Assembly (NCBI GenBank): GCA_034436755.1
Contig: DAOTVB010000218.1
Coordinates: forward strand, 1-64,000
From: CAKZQX01 sp034436755
GTDB lineage: Bacteria > Chloroflexota > Chloroflexia > Chloroflexales > Chloroflexaceae
Length of the DNA: 64,000 nucleotides
Reading direction: 5' to 3'
This document shows, one piece after another, positions 8,119 to 16,633 of this stretch (position 1 is its first letter; every line of letters starts with the position of its first letter). Under the pieces are notes generated by a model. It did no database searches and was not told the DNA's origin. It saw only the letters and a list, made by a program, of their open reading frames with translations. The position numbers and the translations under genes were made by a program.

Positions 8119-9428
8119 CTACTCTTCCGGGGATAGGTGGAGTTGTGCGCGCAGAAATGTGATAACTCCCCGATCATTACCTGCTGCCAGGATAAGTCCG
8201 TCGTCCAGGAAAGCCAGGTTATTGATAGTATACATATCACTATTGTAAGTATGCAGGAGCGTACCATCGTTGACCCGCCAGAATCGGCGTGTTGCTGCAC
8301 ACTGCTGCGCAGGGTTGCCGCCATATCTGCTGCACCCCACCAGCGTTCAAGCTGGTCGGGTAAGCTGCCGTAGAGCCAGTCGGCAGCGGTAGTCCAGTGG
8401 GCCTCGCACCAGGCAACCAGCGCCTCCGTGGTAGGGATGCCGGTGCCGTCGGGAGCGCGGAGCAGCGGCTCGCCCAGGTCGGACAACAGCGCCGTCAACT
8501 GCTCGCGCAGTGTGGTGACGGTGGGTCGCCGGGTGAGATCCTGGTCCAGAGCGGCGCGCAGCACTTCACCCAGCGGTCCCAGTTGCGCCAGTTGGGGGAA
8601 GTTGAATGGATGGGCGCGCGGGTCATCGTCGGTTGCCAGGTGGTAGAGCGTGGCAGCCAGGGCATACAGATCACTACGCGGCTCACTCTGCTGGCGATAC
8701 TGCTCCGGTGGCGCGTAGCCCGTTGTGCCGTAGAGACTCGACTGCTGCATGCCCACCGTGCCGCTGTCGTGCGCAGCGTGCTGCCCGCGCGCTGTGCCGA
8801 AATCGACCAGAAAGAGATCCTGTTCCGGGTGTGTGATAATCACATTCGCGGGTTTGATATCGTGATGTACCAGAGATTCGGGCTGGTTTGCCAGATATTC
8901 AAGCACATGGCAGAGCGCGATACCCCAGCGCAGCAGATCGCCCTGGGGATACACCTGTCCCTGAATGTCCTGGCCGGTCACATCGTCAGGATGGGTCAGC
9001 CCCTGCTCCAGGTTGTACCCCGCGATATACTCCATGACCAGGTAACTATGCGGCCCTTCCTCCAGCATACCGAACACCTGGGGAATTGCCGGGTGGTGCA
9101 GGTCGGCGAGGATGTTAGCTTCAGCGCGCAGGCGGGCACGCGCGGCGGCTTCTGCCTGCGGATCATTCGGGTCGAAGTATTCGCGCAAGACTTTGATGAC
9201 GACCTGACGTTTTGCCGTTGTCCGGTCAGTGGCGAGGTAGAGCGTACCCATACCGCCCTGGGACAGGGCGCGCTCAACGGTGTAGCGGCCCTGGGCCGGC
9301 ATCTGGCCGGGCTGGAGTGGCTGATCGGGGAACTGGCTGCCAAAGACCAGTCCACACGCCTGACAGACGGTTTCGTGGAGTGTGTAGGGAGTCTGGCAGG
9401 TGGGACAGGCAAGCGGTGCTGGGTTCAT
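8119..9428 (-). CDS. Ser/Thr protein kinase; WD40 tail out of frame
   Basis: Starts at 9428 with a zinc-ribbon (CPTCQTPY...CQACG, residues ~9-27), then a Hanks-type kinase domain: glycine loop LSQGGMGTLYLA (~55), VVIKVLREY (Lys), HHDIKPANVII (catalytic loop, His instead of the usual Arg before Asp), VDFGTARG (DFG) and GTTGYAPPEQY. The kinase frame continues to 7995 as unlike-protein sequence. From about 8290 a second frame encodes one WD40 repeat (RRFWRVNDGTLLHTYNS, then FLDDGLILAAGNDRGVITFL) ending with TAG at 8119. The ancestral kinase-WD40 protein therefore seems to have lost most repeats and gained a one-base frameshift near 8285-8295. The kinase domain looks intact. No transmembrane segment is needed in the intended frame. 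Confidence 0.8.
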
Positions 9429-9486
9429 TGGGTCTCGCAGTCGTGGCTGAAAACCAGTTGGTGGAAGCTGCTACGTTACTGCGTCT

Positions 9487-9495
9487 ATTATAGCA
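9487..9495 (-). promoter_or_regulatory. Extended -10 promoter for the kinase gene
   Basis: On the minus strand the sequence reads TGCTATAAT, a consensus extended -10, about 60 bases before the kinase ATG. No good -35 is seen. Confidence 0.45.
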
Positions 9496-9521
9496 GATCG
9501 ATCAAAAAAGGGGAGGTAGTT

Positions 9522-9548
9522 ATGTCGCATACCGATTTGTTGTTATAG
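9522..9548 (+). other. 8-codon ORF with strong ribosome-binding site
   Basis: GGGGAGG is spaced 5 bases from ATG, which opens MSHTDLLL followed by TAG. It is either a truncated 5' end of a lost gene or a leader peptide. Nothing recognisable follows until the Uma2 gene, 200 bases on. Confidence 0.25.
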
Positions 9549-9676
9549 CCACAGAGCACACTGCGGACGCAGCGATGCTCCACGGGAACGTGCCGCTATT
9601 ACGCTGGTTGCGCCCGTTCCCGGTGATTGCTGGTTTGAGAAAAGCATGCATGTGAGCAGGCTACCCGGCGGGTTCA

Positions 9677-9685
9677 TGCTACAAT
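9677..9685 (+). promoter_or_regulatory. Extended -10 upstream of Uma2-type gene
   Basis: TGCTACAAT, an extended -10-like site, lies 67 bases before the preferred GTG start of the Uma2-type gene. No clear -35 is present. The same TGCTACAAT word occurs at 52833-52841 upstream of rarA. Confidence 0.35.
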
Positions 9686-9751
9686 AGTTCTGTCGCAGTC
9701 GCTATGCGGAGGCGTTGGCCGGTTATCGGAAGCAGAGCACGAGGTGATGGA

Positions 9752-10549
9752 GTGACAACCGCAACAGTTGAGGTTTTGACAACGCCCACATCCGCCACAC
9801 AACCCACTGCTGATCCCTATCATTACGGCTGGCGCTATGTGCGGCGTGATCTGGGTGACGGCAACTATCGGATGGAGCAGGTGCCGTTAACGTTGGAAGA
9901 TCTGCTGCATCCTGCAGAAGGTGATCAGGTGACGCACAGTGAAGCGCATCAGCGCCGTATTCGTTATCTCTGTAACGTTTTTCTTGCGCAGCTTGCGGAT
10001 GATTCGACCGCAGTGGTATTAGACGATGTGCGGATCGTATGGGATATTCCTGATCTCAAACCCCACGGTCCCGATATTATGGTAATCTTTGGCGTATGCG
10101 TGCGTAAAAACTGGAGTACCTTCGATGTCACGGAGGAGGGTGTACGTCCGGCATTGATTATCGAAGTAACCTCCCCGGAGACGGCCAGTCTGGATCGTTC
10201 AAACAAACTCGAAGAGTATGACCTGGCCGGGGTGCCGCTCTATGTGATTGTTGATGCGTTTACGCTGGCAAAACAGCCCCGGCTGCGGCTGCTGGGTTAC
10301 ACCCGCACGCCGAACGGTCTCCAGGTGCTGCCCCCGGATGAACGCGGCCGGCTCTGGCTGGAGCCGGTGCGGTTGTGGCTGGCGGTCGAGCACAACGAAC
10401 TGGTTTGCTACGACGAAACCGGCACCCCGGTTGCCGACTACGCCGAAGTCGTCGCTGCCCGTGCCCAGGCTGAGGCCCGCGCTGAGGCAGCCGAGGCCCG
10501 CCTGCGCGAACTCGAAGCCGAACTCCGCCGGCTACGCAGTAATGGTTAA
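9752..10549 (+). CDS. Uma2 family (DUF820) protein
   Basis: 265 residues from the GTG at 9752, preferred because GAGGTGAT precedes it; an ATG at 9704 in the same frame would add 16 residues. Uma2/DUF820 proteins have a PD-(D/E)xK nuclease fold and are strongly expanded in Chloroflexota and cyanobacteria, with mostly unknown roles. Here the fold-typical residues are in VWDIPDLKPHGPDIMV (Asp of the PD motif) and PALIIEVTSPETASLD (E-V-T-S; the usual ExK lysine position is Thr), then DRSNKLEEYDLAGVPLYVIVD. The last ~45 residues are an Ala/Glu/Arg coiled coil (ARAQAEARAEAAEARLREL), common in this family. It stands alone and converges with bchZ. Confidence 0.85.
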   Translation: MTTATVEVLTTPTSATQPTADPYHYGWRYVRRDLGDGNYRMEQVPLTLEDLLHPAEGDQVTHSEAHQRRIRYLCNVFLAQLADDSTAVVLDDVRIVWDIPDLKPHGPDIMVIFGVCVRKNWSTFDVTEEGVRPALIIEVTSPETASLDRSNKLEEYDLAGVPLYVIVDAFTLAKQPRLRLLGYTRTPNGLQVLPPDERGRLWLEPVRLWLAVEHNELVCYDETGTPVADYAEVVAARAQAEARAEAAEARLRELEAELRRLRSNG

Positions 10550-10656
10550 CGGTTATGGGTTATGGGTTAGGGGTTAAAAGTCCATCTTGAAACGACGATG
10601 AACCCCTGACCGTTAACCGTTAACCCCTAACCGTTAACCGTTAACCGTTAACCCCT
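10548..10656. repeat. Short heptamer repeats forming inverted arms between convergent genes
   Basis: After the Uma2 stop come GGTTAACGGTTATGGGTTA and related words. After a spacer the complementary strand form appears as tandem CCGTTAA heptamers broken by CCCCTAA (for example CCGTTAACCGTTAACCCC). The two arms can pair into a long imperfect hairpin and lie exactly between convergent genes, so a bidirectional transcription end is likely. Confidence 0.5.
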
Positions 10657-12147
10657 ATCCGCCAGCGTTGCCTCGACCATTTCCAGCGTCACCTCGGTCA
10701 GGTTGCGGGCGCGGGCGGCCTGCTCAGCGGCCAGGCGCAGGGTACGGCTGGCACTGATGCGTGCCAGGTAGGGCATATCCTTCAGCGCCGTGTCAAGCCG
10801 TGTGGTCGCCTCGTCGGTCCAGGCCATCGTTTTGGCCCCGGAGTCGCCACTTGTTGCGCTGGTGGGCGCTCTTGTAGCGCCAGGCGGGCCGTCTTGTTTG
10901 ACCATCTCGACGGGCAGGTAGTTGAAGACCGTCTCGTAGAAGCGGTTGATCAGCTCCTGCATCAGGTAGGCGGCACCGGCGTAGCCCATAAACGGCGTGC
11001 CAAAGGTGCGACGCACCACCGGACCGGGGAAGGTCGCCGGGATCAGGAAGCTGGCCTTCGCGTTGGCCTCCGCCAGGTAGATCTTCTCGTTGATGCTGCC
11101 AAACACAAACGCCGGCGCCCGCGCATGCAGCCGCTTGCGGATCTCGATATTGTCCGGCTCATCCTCGCGGCGCGGGCGGCCCGATGACCAGACAATCTTC
11201 ATGCCCAGTTCTTCGCCCAGGAAACTGCGCAGCCCCTCGACATAACTGCGCCCGGCGACAATTGCGCAATCCACGGCGGAAAACCAGTCGCCCTGGGGAC
11301 CGCGCCAGAGATCCCAGACCGCCTGCAATGTGTGGCGCTTCTCCTGGTTGATAAACGTGCTGATCTGCTCCTGGGGCGTGCCCAGCAGTTCGCCCAGTTC
11401 GTGCAGGAACCGCGTTGTGCCCAGTACCCCAAAGGGCGCAAACAGGTAGGGTTGCCCCAGTTCCTGCGCCAGCGACTCGCCAAACTCGCGGTAGAGCACA
11501 ATGTTAACGGCAGCGGCGGCCAGTTCAGGTGTGGCGGCCAGGCCGGCCTCATAGGGATAGACCAGGTTGATCTCACCACCGATGCCGGTGATCAGCCGCT
11601 TGAGTTCGTGCAGGTCGGCGGGGGCATTGAAGCAACCCAGCGACGGCCCGATGATATTCACCCGCTTTGGCTGGGGTTTGATGTCGGCGGCGAAGGGGCG
11701 ACCATACGCTTCCCAGGCGAAGCGCAGCGCCCGGTCACGCCCGGTCCACTCATCCTGCTCGAGGGACTGGCTCCAGAAGAAGCGGGCTTCCGGCTCCAGG
11801 CTTGCCAGGTAGTTCTTGTGGTCGGCGCTGATCATCTCGCTCTCGGCGGTGCTGACCACGAGCAGGTGTTTGCCCTCCAGATGACCCAGGCGGCGCAGGT
11901 CGTCGATGGTGCGCTTGAGTGCCTGAGCCGTGCCATTGATCACATCCTCCTCGCGGATGCTGGTTGGTGTCAGGTTGGCCATATGCGGCAGCGCGTCGGT
12001 ATAGTCGGTGATGGCTACGCCGAGCAGGTTGTAGCAGCCAATTGGCGCGTCGCAAATGATATGTGTATCCGGGAAGCAGCCAAAGACCCATGCTGCGCCC
12101 CAGAAGGAACTGGTATCAGAAATATCACGGATGAGATTGATCGACAT
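10648..12147 (-). CDS. bchZ: Chlorophyllide a reductase subunit Z
   Basis: 499 residues from the ATG at 12147 (AAGGAG 5 bases upstream). BchZ and BchY form the NB-type catalytic heterotetramer of chlorophyllide a oxidoreductase, which receives electrons from BchX and reduces ring B of chlorophyllide on the way to bacteriochlorophyll a. Recognisable segments are DTSSFWGAAWVFGCFPDTH, ICDAPIGCYNLLGVAITDY, ANLTPTSIREEDVINGT and RVNIIGPSLGCFN. The last ~55 residues (MAWTDEATTRLDTALKDMP onward) form the PCP_red C-terminal helical domain shared with BchB. It lies 50 bases downstream of bchY in the same operon. bchX is not in the window. The gene is good evidence for a phototrophic host. Confidence 0.95.
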   Translation of the reverse strand: MSINLIRDISDTSSFWGAAWVFGCFPDTHIICDAPIGCYNLLGVAITDYTDALPHMANLTPTSIREEDVINGTAQALKRTIDDLRRLGHLEGKHLLVVSTAESEMISADHKNYLASLEPEARFFWSQSLEQDEWTGRDRALRFAWEAYGRPFAADIKPQPKRVNIIGPSLGCFNAPADLHELKRLITGIGGEINLVYPYEAGLAATPELAAAAVNIVLYREFGESLAQELGQPYLFAPFGVLGTTRFLHELGELLGTPQEQISTFINQEKRHTLQAVWDLWRGPQGDWFSAVDCAIVAGRSYVEGLRSFLGEELGMKIVWSSGRPRREDEPDNIEIRKRLHARAPAFVFGSINEKIYLAEANAKASFLIPATFPGPVVRRTFGTPFMGYAGAAYLMQELINRFYETVFNYLPVEMVKQDGPPGATRAPTSATSGDSGAKTMAWTDEATTRLDTALKDMPYLARISASRTLRLAAEQAARARNLTEVTLEMVEATLADRG

Positions 12148-12197
12148 GAGCACTCCTTGTGCGTGAAACGTGATGCGTGAAACGTGATGCGCGATGC

Positions 12198-13502
12198 TTA
12201 CGCACCAAAAAAATCAACCATCTGCTGGTACATCGGCTTGCGGTTGAGCAGTTCCTGCGCCACGGCAATACTGGCGATCATCCCGCCGGACATAAAGAGC
12301 GGGCGCACGCTGATCATATTGGTGTAGTACATCGCGGGAATGCCGCGCTCCTTCGCATAGGCGGCAACTGTCGTCGTACCGATGATCAGGTCAAAGTTCC
12401 AGTGGTCCATGGCCTGCAGATCATCCTCCAGCGATTTCCGGTAGATCACCGCCTCGGTGCCGTGGGCACGCAACCAGGCTTCGTCGCTGGCAGTCAGCAT
12501 GCTCTGGCCGATGCTGGTGCTGACATAGGGCACATGCGCGCCGCCCTCGATCAGCAGCCGGGCGTAGAGCATCTCGTTGCCCTCATAGCCGGAAACCAGG
12601 ATCGTTGTGCCCTTCAGGGGCTGAGTGGCGAGGAAATCCCGCGCCTTCTGTTCTTCCTCGGTGGCCACCTGCTCGACCAGATCTTCATCCAGTTCGAGTG
12701 CCGCGCCGACGGCCCGCAGCCAGGCCGCGCTGCCTTCCGCCCCGATGGGTGCGCCACCAACAACCGCCGCGCCCTGTTCGCGCATACAGGCCAGACTCTC
12801 ACGGTAGAAGGGGTGCAGGGCCGCGACTGCCGCGCCGCGTCCCGCCAGGCGTAGCTCATCAATATGGCGGCCGGGTAGTGTCACCAGTACCCGCGCGCCC
12901 ATCTTGCGCAGCACGCCATCAATCATCAGCGGGTCGGCGGGGAAGACTTCGCCCAGGAGCACCACAGTCTTCTCATCAGTCTTCTCATCGGTGGGTGTAT
13001 CTGCGCCCGTATCGATAAAGCGCCGGAGCATCGCCGCCAGTGCGACATCCTTGGCTTCCGGGTGGGAGTGAATGGCGTAGGCGGGCACACGCACCAGCAC
13101 CACCGGCTTGCCATCAACTTCGGTGGGCAGCAGTTCCTCCGCCAGCCCGGCCGTCTCGGCCACACAGAGCGAGATTACCGGGATCACGCTGACATTGGGT
13201 TCACGGGCGGCCTCAGCGATAGCGGCGTTGGCGGCCTCCTGCACCTTGCCGCTGGAGAGTTCCGCCGTGCCCAGCGCGGGCGCGATAATGCTCTTGCGTG
13301 CGGCGTAGAAGTGGGTCACAAAGGTCAATCCATACAGGCAACCAGTATCGGTGACCATGGCGGGTTGGGCACCCTCGATCCGCGCGAGCACGCGCAACGC
13401 ACCAAAGGCGGGGCACATCGATTGCGGGTGGAGTTTACAACCGCCGGGTTTGAATAGTTCCGATGGGTTATTTGCAGAGGTCAGGGGGATGACTTCAGCC
13501 AT
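12198..13502 (-). CDS. bchY: Chlorophyllide a reductase subunit Y
   Basis: 434 residues, the usual BchY length. The N terminus has GGCKLHPQSMCPAFGALRVL and VTDTGCLYGLTFVTHFYAAR, which contain cysteines that help ligate the [4Fe-4S] cluster shared by the BchYZ complex. Later segments GTTILVSGYEGNEM and VPYVSTSIGQSMLT are also family-typical. It works with BchZ and the ATP-dependent reductase BchX in bacteriochlorophyll synthesis. AAGGAG lies 6 bases before the ATG. A short remnant of a dehydrogenase gene lies just upstream. Residues ~165-175 contain a local TDEKTDEK direct duplication, probably a harmless loop. Confidence 0.95.
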   Translation of the reverse strand: MAEVIPLTSANNPSELFKPGGCKLHPQSMCPAFGALRVLARIEGAQPAMVTDTGCLYGLTFVTHFYAARKSIIAPALGTAELSSGKVQEAANAAIAEAAREPNVSVIPVISLCVAETAGLAEELLPTEVDGKPVVLVRVPAYAIHSHPEAKDVALAAMLRRFIDTGADTPTDEKTDEKTVVLLGEVFPADPLMIDGVLRKMGARVLVTLPGRHIDELRLAGRGAAVAALHPFYRESLACMREQGAAVVGGAPIGAEGSAAWLRAVGAALELDEDLVEQVATEEEQKARDFLATQPLKGTTILVSGYEGNEMLYARLLIEGGAHVPYVSTSIGQSMLTASDEAWLRAHGTEAVIYRKSLEDDLQAMDHWNFDLIIGTTTVAAYAKERGIPAMYYTNMISVRPLFMSGGMIASIAVAQELLNRKPMYQQMVDFFGA

Positions 13503-13520
13503 TGAAGACTCCTTTTCTCA

Positions 13521-13602
13521 CTAGATATATCCATTTGCCGACCGGCTGCCATCGACGCTCAGGGTTTCGCCGGTGATACGGGCTGACGCATCCGCTAAGG
13601 TA
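13521..13602 (-). pseudogene. Short-chain dehydrogenase C-terminal remnant
   Basis: On the minus strand the frame ending with TAG at 13521-13523 reads LADASARITGETLSVDGS. This is the usual end of FabG-like short-chain dehydrogenases (ASYITGQxLxVDGG). Only about 25 residues remain and nothing upstream continues the domain. It sits directly before bchY, so a deletion probably removed the rest of the gene and brought the fragment next to bchY. Confidence 0.5.
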
Positions 13603-13719
13603 CCTGACGATGACGCCTGATCTCGCAGAAATCAAAGACAGGCCCCGTTTACCGGCGTATATCGACATCAGACTGAGTGATACGTTAGCACACGGTAGAA
13701 CCGTCGTCGCAGTGCGGTG

Positions 13720-14448
13720 TTAGCGCTGCATGCCTGGTCGCAGGCTAAACATGTAACTGCTGTCCGGTCCAACACTGGCAGGTTGCACCAGTTCTGCCGG
13801 TGGCGGTGATACGCTGATGGGCGCGTTAAAATTGGAGTAACCCCAGACGCGGGTGAATTCAGCATCATCCTCATCTTCGATACTGGCGCGGACACTAATC
13901 TGGTCTTGAACAACAAGACTTTCGTTCGAGACAAAAATGTCGTAAACAACCTGACCACCCTGGAAGTCGTTGAGTTCTTCGTCGAGGGACCAGAACTGAT
14001 AGTGTGTGGTCGGTATACCGCTAATAGTGACCGTTCCCAGTTCGGTTACAGCCGATTCGAAGCCGATACCAAAGAGCGCTTCAGTTAGCGAAATATTCGG
14101 GTTAAACGAAGGATTCTCCGTCGCCAGCCAGATGGTCTCCTCGTTATCGCGAATATAGATCGTATCCTCATAAATAACCGTTTCGCGCACATAGCCTTCG
14201 ATCAGTTCAAGTTCAGGAATGGACACCAGATCCTGGCATGTGGTATGTCCCCGATTGGCGGACTCCCATTCGGCCTGGCAAACCTGGAGCGGTACGCCAT
14301 TCAAGGTATAGATGAAGTCGTAGCGCACCGAGTTCAGCGGAGCCAGTTGCAGCACAAACTCATCATCATCCTGGGCCTGGACCGGCACGGCAAAGGTCAT
14401 GAGCAGCACGACCATCAGGGACATCAGGCCGACATGCAAGCGTCGCAT
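13720..14448 (-). CDS. Secreted protein of unknown function
   Basis: 242 residues with a clear signal peptide: MRRLHVGLMSLMVVLLM, then TFAVPVQAQ with a likely cut after AQA. The mature part is acidic and beta-rich. It has two cysteines about 17 residues apart (VCQAEWESANRGHTTCQD), which may form a disulfide. Its plan, a single ~200-residue exported domain with repeated long strands (VTISGIPTTHYQFWSLDEE), resembles LolA/LppX-type lipid-carrier proteins, but I cannot assign it to a family. AAGGAGG lies 4 bases before the ATG. No operon partner is evident; the downstream neighbour is the dehydrogenase remnant. Confidence 0.6.
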   Translation of the reverse strand: MRRLHVGLMSLMVVLLMTFAVPVQAQDDDEFVLQLAPLNSVRYDFIYTLNGVPLQVCQAEWESANRGHTTCQDLVSIPELELIEGYVRETVIYEDTIYIRDNEETIWLATENPSFNPNISLTEALFGIGFESAVTELGTVTISGIPTTHYQFWSLDEELNDFQGGQVVYDIFVSNESLVVQDQISVRASIEDEDDAEFTRVWGYSNFNAPISVSPPPAELVQPASVGPDSSYMFSLRPGMQR

Positions 14449-14519
14449 AGCGCCTCCTTAATCTTGTATAGTGATGTGCTCTGACACACATCAGAAAAAC
14501 ATGAACATCGAAACATTGA

Positions 14520-14734
14520 CAGGACTTACGCGGTGCTGCCTGTTTCATCCTGGTACCAGACATGAATGCCAGAATCGCCTGCGGCGGCATAGTACTTTAT
14601 ATTCTTTTGCACAAAAAATTTGCATGTTGTGCAAATTTTTTGTGCAAAAGAATGGAATCTTCCACCCTGTCGGAGGCGAATCGGGCCGGTTGTCCAGGCA
14701 GGCACATGCCAGGTCAACGACTGCGTAACTCCTG
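14520..14734. mobile_element. Inverted-repeat element copy 2 (MITE-like, probable 7-bp target duplication)
   Basis: The best preserved copy. Its ends are CAGGACTTACGC and GCGTAACTCCTG, a 12-bp terminal inverted repeat with one mismatch. ACATTGA lies immediately outside both ends, as expected of a target-site duplication. Inside are nested arms: CGCCTGCGGCGGCATAG against CCACCCTGTCGGAGGCG, then a long AT-rich hairpin with TTCTTTTGCACAAAAAATTT paired to AAATTTTTTGTGCAAAAGAA. There is no coding capacity. The size (215 bp) and structure fit a miniature non-autonomous transposable element. Confidence 0.7.
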
Positions 14735-14735
14735 A

Positions 14736-15268
14736 CATTGACACGTTGCAGAACCTCAGAACAGGACGTATCATCTGCACTCAACATGATGCATGCTGAA
14801 TACATGAAAGATAGCGACCGGCACATCCGGGGTGCCGTACCGGGGTATGCGCAACTGCTACGCCAGTAAACGGGGCCTGTCTTCGATTTACTTGTCAATG
14901 TACACCGCGCATCTGTGCGGACGAGTAGTCGCACATCCGGTAATGCCGGCAGCACCTGCCCGTCCTGTAAACCGCCGGCACCCGTGGCCTGCCGGTAGCG
15001 GTTGTCAGCGGTTTTCAGAAGGGTAGTGTTGACGCCGGTAGTGGTATGTTCTGGTAGCGTACGTCTGCTATTATACGACAGTATTTGCCGTCTGCCGCAA
15101 TTTCCTGGGGTGCAAATGTCTCACCGCCAGCAATGCATTGCTGCCACGCCGGGCCGGGTTCGCCCGCACGCAGGCTGAAAATAGGCATGCACTACGCAAT
15201 GTCGTATGATCCTTCTGCGAAAATTATGAATTCTTCACGTTTTCCATGACAGGAAGCGCATTTCTCGG
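14736..15268. other. Intergenic region without recognised gene
   Basis: About 530 bases between repeat copy 2 and the promoter of the two-component pair. No frame in this stretch has protein-like composition or a convincing ribosome-binding site, and I see no RNA gene. GC content is slightly below the neighbours. Confidence 0.5.
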
Positions 15269-15298
15269 TTGCTGGCATACTGATGGATATGCTATACT
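15269..15298 (+). promoter_or_regulatory. Predicted promoter of the two-component pair
   Basis: TTGCTG (15269-15274), an 18-base spacer and TATACT (15293-15298), with TG in extended -10 position. It points to the sensor kinase gene 170 bases away. Confidence 0.45.
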
Positions 15299-15468
15299 GT
15301 TTGACAATTCGGAGTGTCTGCTTCAATGATTCAGTTAAATACTGGTGTGGGATCAGCCGTGGCGTGTATGATGTGGAGCATGCCTGACTTGCGGTATGCG
15401 TGGCGGAGAATGCATGCTGTTCTTCTCTGCCACGGTTCGGATTGGCCTGGACCGGGCAGAACCGCACC

Positions 15469-16584
15469 ATGGTCTATCGCCCCACGGCATTGAACGCTGT
15501 CGGGATGCGTGTGTCCTCTGGACTGGAAAGGGAACCTGCTGTGAGCGCCGATCCCTCGGACGCGGATGTGCTGGTAGCGGCGCACCGTATCGTCGTTGCC
15601 CAACTGGCGCAGTTGCGCGCGCTGGCGGACTCGGCTCAGCAGCGCCGTGAGCAGATGACGGCGGAGTTGCGCCAGGTGGAACGCACACTGGATGAGGTTG
15701 TAACCCAATGCCGGTTTGCGGTAGAGCGCAAGTTGCCGACTGCCGCGGAACTGACCGAGCGTGAGCAGACGCTGCGCGCCCGGCATGAAACGCTGGTCCA
15801 TGAACGGCAGCAGGTGCAGCACGCCCTCAAACAACTGGATCAACTGGTGCGCCAGATCGATATGAGCAGCGCAACGCTCAGTGGCACTGGCGAAGATGAG
15901 GCGGCGGACCCCTGGATGCAGGCGTTGCGGGCGCAAATCATCAAAGGGCGCGAGGAGGAACGCGTGCGTCTGGCGCGTGAGGTCCACGATGGTCCGGCGC
16001 AGGTGCTGGCGAATACGCTGATGGGCCTGGAGCAGTGCTGGACACTGGTCCAGAAGCAGGAACTTGATCGGCTGGGCGTGATGGTTGATCGGTTACGGGG
16101 TGCGACGCGCGATGGTCTCCACGAAGTGCGGCGGTTTATCGCTGACCTGCGACCGGGACGCCTGGATGAACAGGGACTGGTGGCGGCAATTGAGGAGTAC
16201 ACCCGGCGCTATCGGGATGCCTATAACGCGCGGGTGACGTTTGAGGCCGATCCGCTCCCCCGGTTGCCAACCGAGAGTGAGATCGTGTTGTATCGGATTG
16301 TGCAGGAGGCGCTGCAAAACGCGCATAAACATGCGCGGGGGGCGGCTATCCAGGTGACATTAACAGTGCGGCGAGGTCGGTTGTTGCTTATCATCCGTGA
16401 CGATGGTCCCGGCTTCGACCCCCATGAAGTGGTCCGCCGTGCTGGTCGTGAAAGCTGGGGGTTGACGAGCATGCGTGAGCGTGCCGAGTTGATAGGCGCG
16501 CGCTTTGTCGTTGCATCACGACCAGGGCATGGAACTGAGGTGACGGTGGCCTTACCACTCGCTGCCACAGATCCTGCGCCATAG
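15469..16584 (+). CDS. Sensor histidine kinase, NarL/DegS type (cytosolic)
   Basis: About 371 residues from the ATG at 15469; a GTG at 15541 is an alternative start. The N-terminal ~150 residues are a coiled coil without membrane segments (LAQLRALADSAQQRREQM, LVHERQQVQHALKQLDQLV), as in the soluble DegS kinase. The HisKA_3 dimerisation domain follows, with the phospho-acceptor His in REEERVRLAREVHDGPAQ (~172). The HATPase domain has VLYRIVQEALQNAHKHA (N box), IIRDDGPGFDP (G1) and GLTSMRERAELIGA (G2). It should phosphorylate the LuxR-type regulator encoded 49 bases downstream. The absence of a sensor or membrane domain suggests a cytosolic signal. Confidence 0.88.
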   Translation: MVYRPTALNAVGMRVSSGLEREPAVSADPSDADVLVAAHRIVVAQLAQLRALADSAQQRREQMTAELRQVERTLDEVVTQCRFAVERKLPTAAELTEREQTLRARHETLVHERQQVQHALKQLDQLVRQIDMSSATLSGTGEDEAADPWMQALRAQIIKGREEERVRLAREVHDGPAQVLANTLMGLEQCWTLVQKQELDRLGVMVDRLRGATRDGLHEVRRFIADLRPGRLDEQGLVAAIEEYTRRYRDAYNARVTFEADPLPRLPTESEIVLYRIVQEALQNAHKHARGAAIQVTLTVRRGRLLLIIRDDGPGFDPHEVVRRAGRESWGLTSMRERAELIGARFVVASRPGHGTEVTVALPLAATDPAP

Positions 16585-16633
16585 ATTTGATGATCGTCCA
16601 CGGGCTCTTAGTCGAAGGGAAAGTACACTCGCC

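Noticed and set aside
10648..13502. Assignment of the two genes as bchN/bchB (protochlorophyllide reductase)
   Set aside because: The segments CPAFGALRVLARIEG and DTSSFWGAAWVFGCFPDTH are those of BchY and BchZ, not BchN/BchB.
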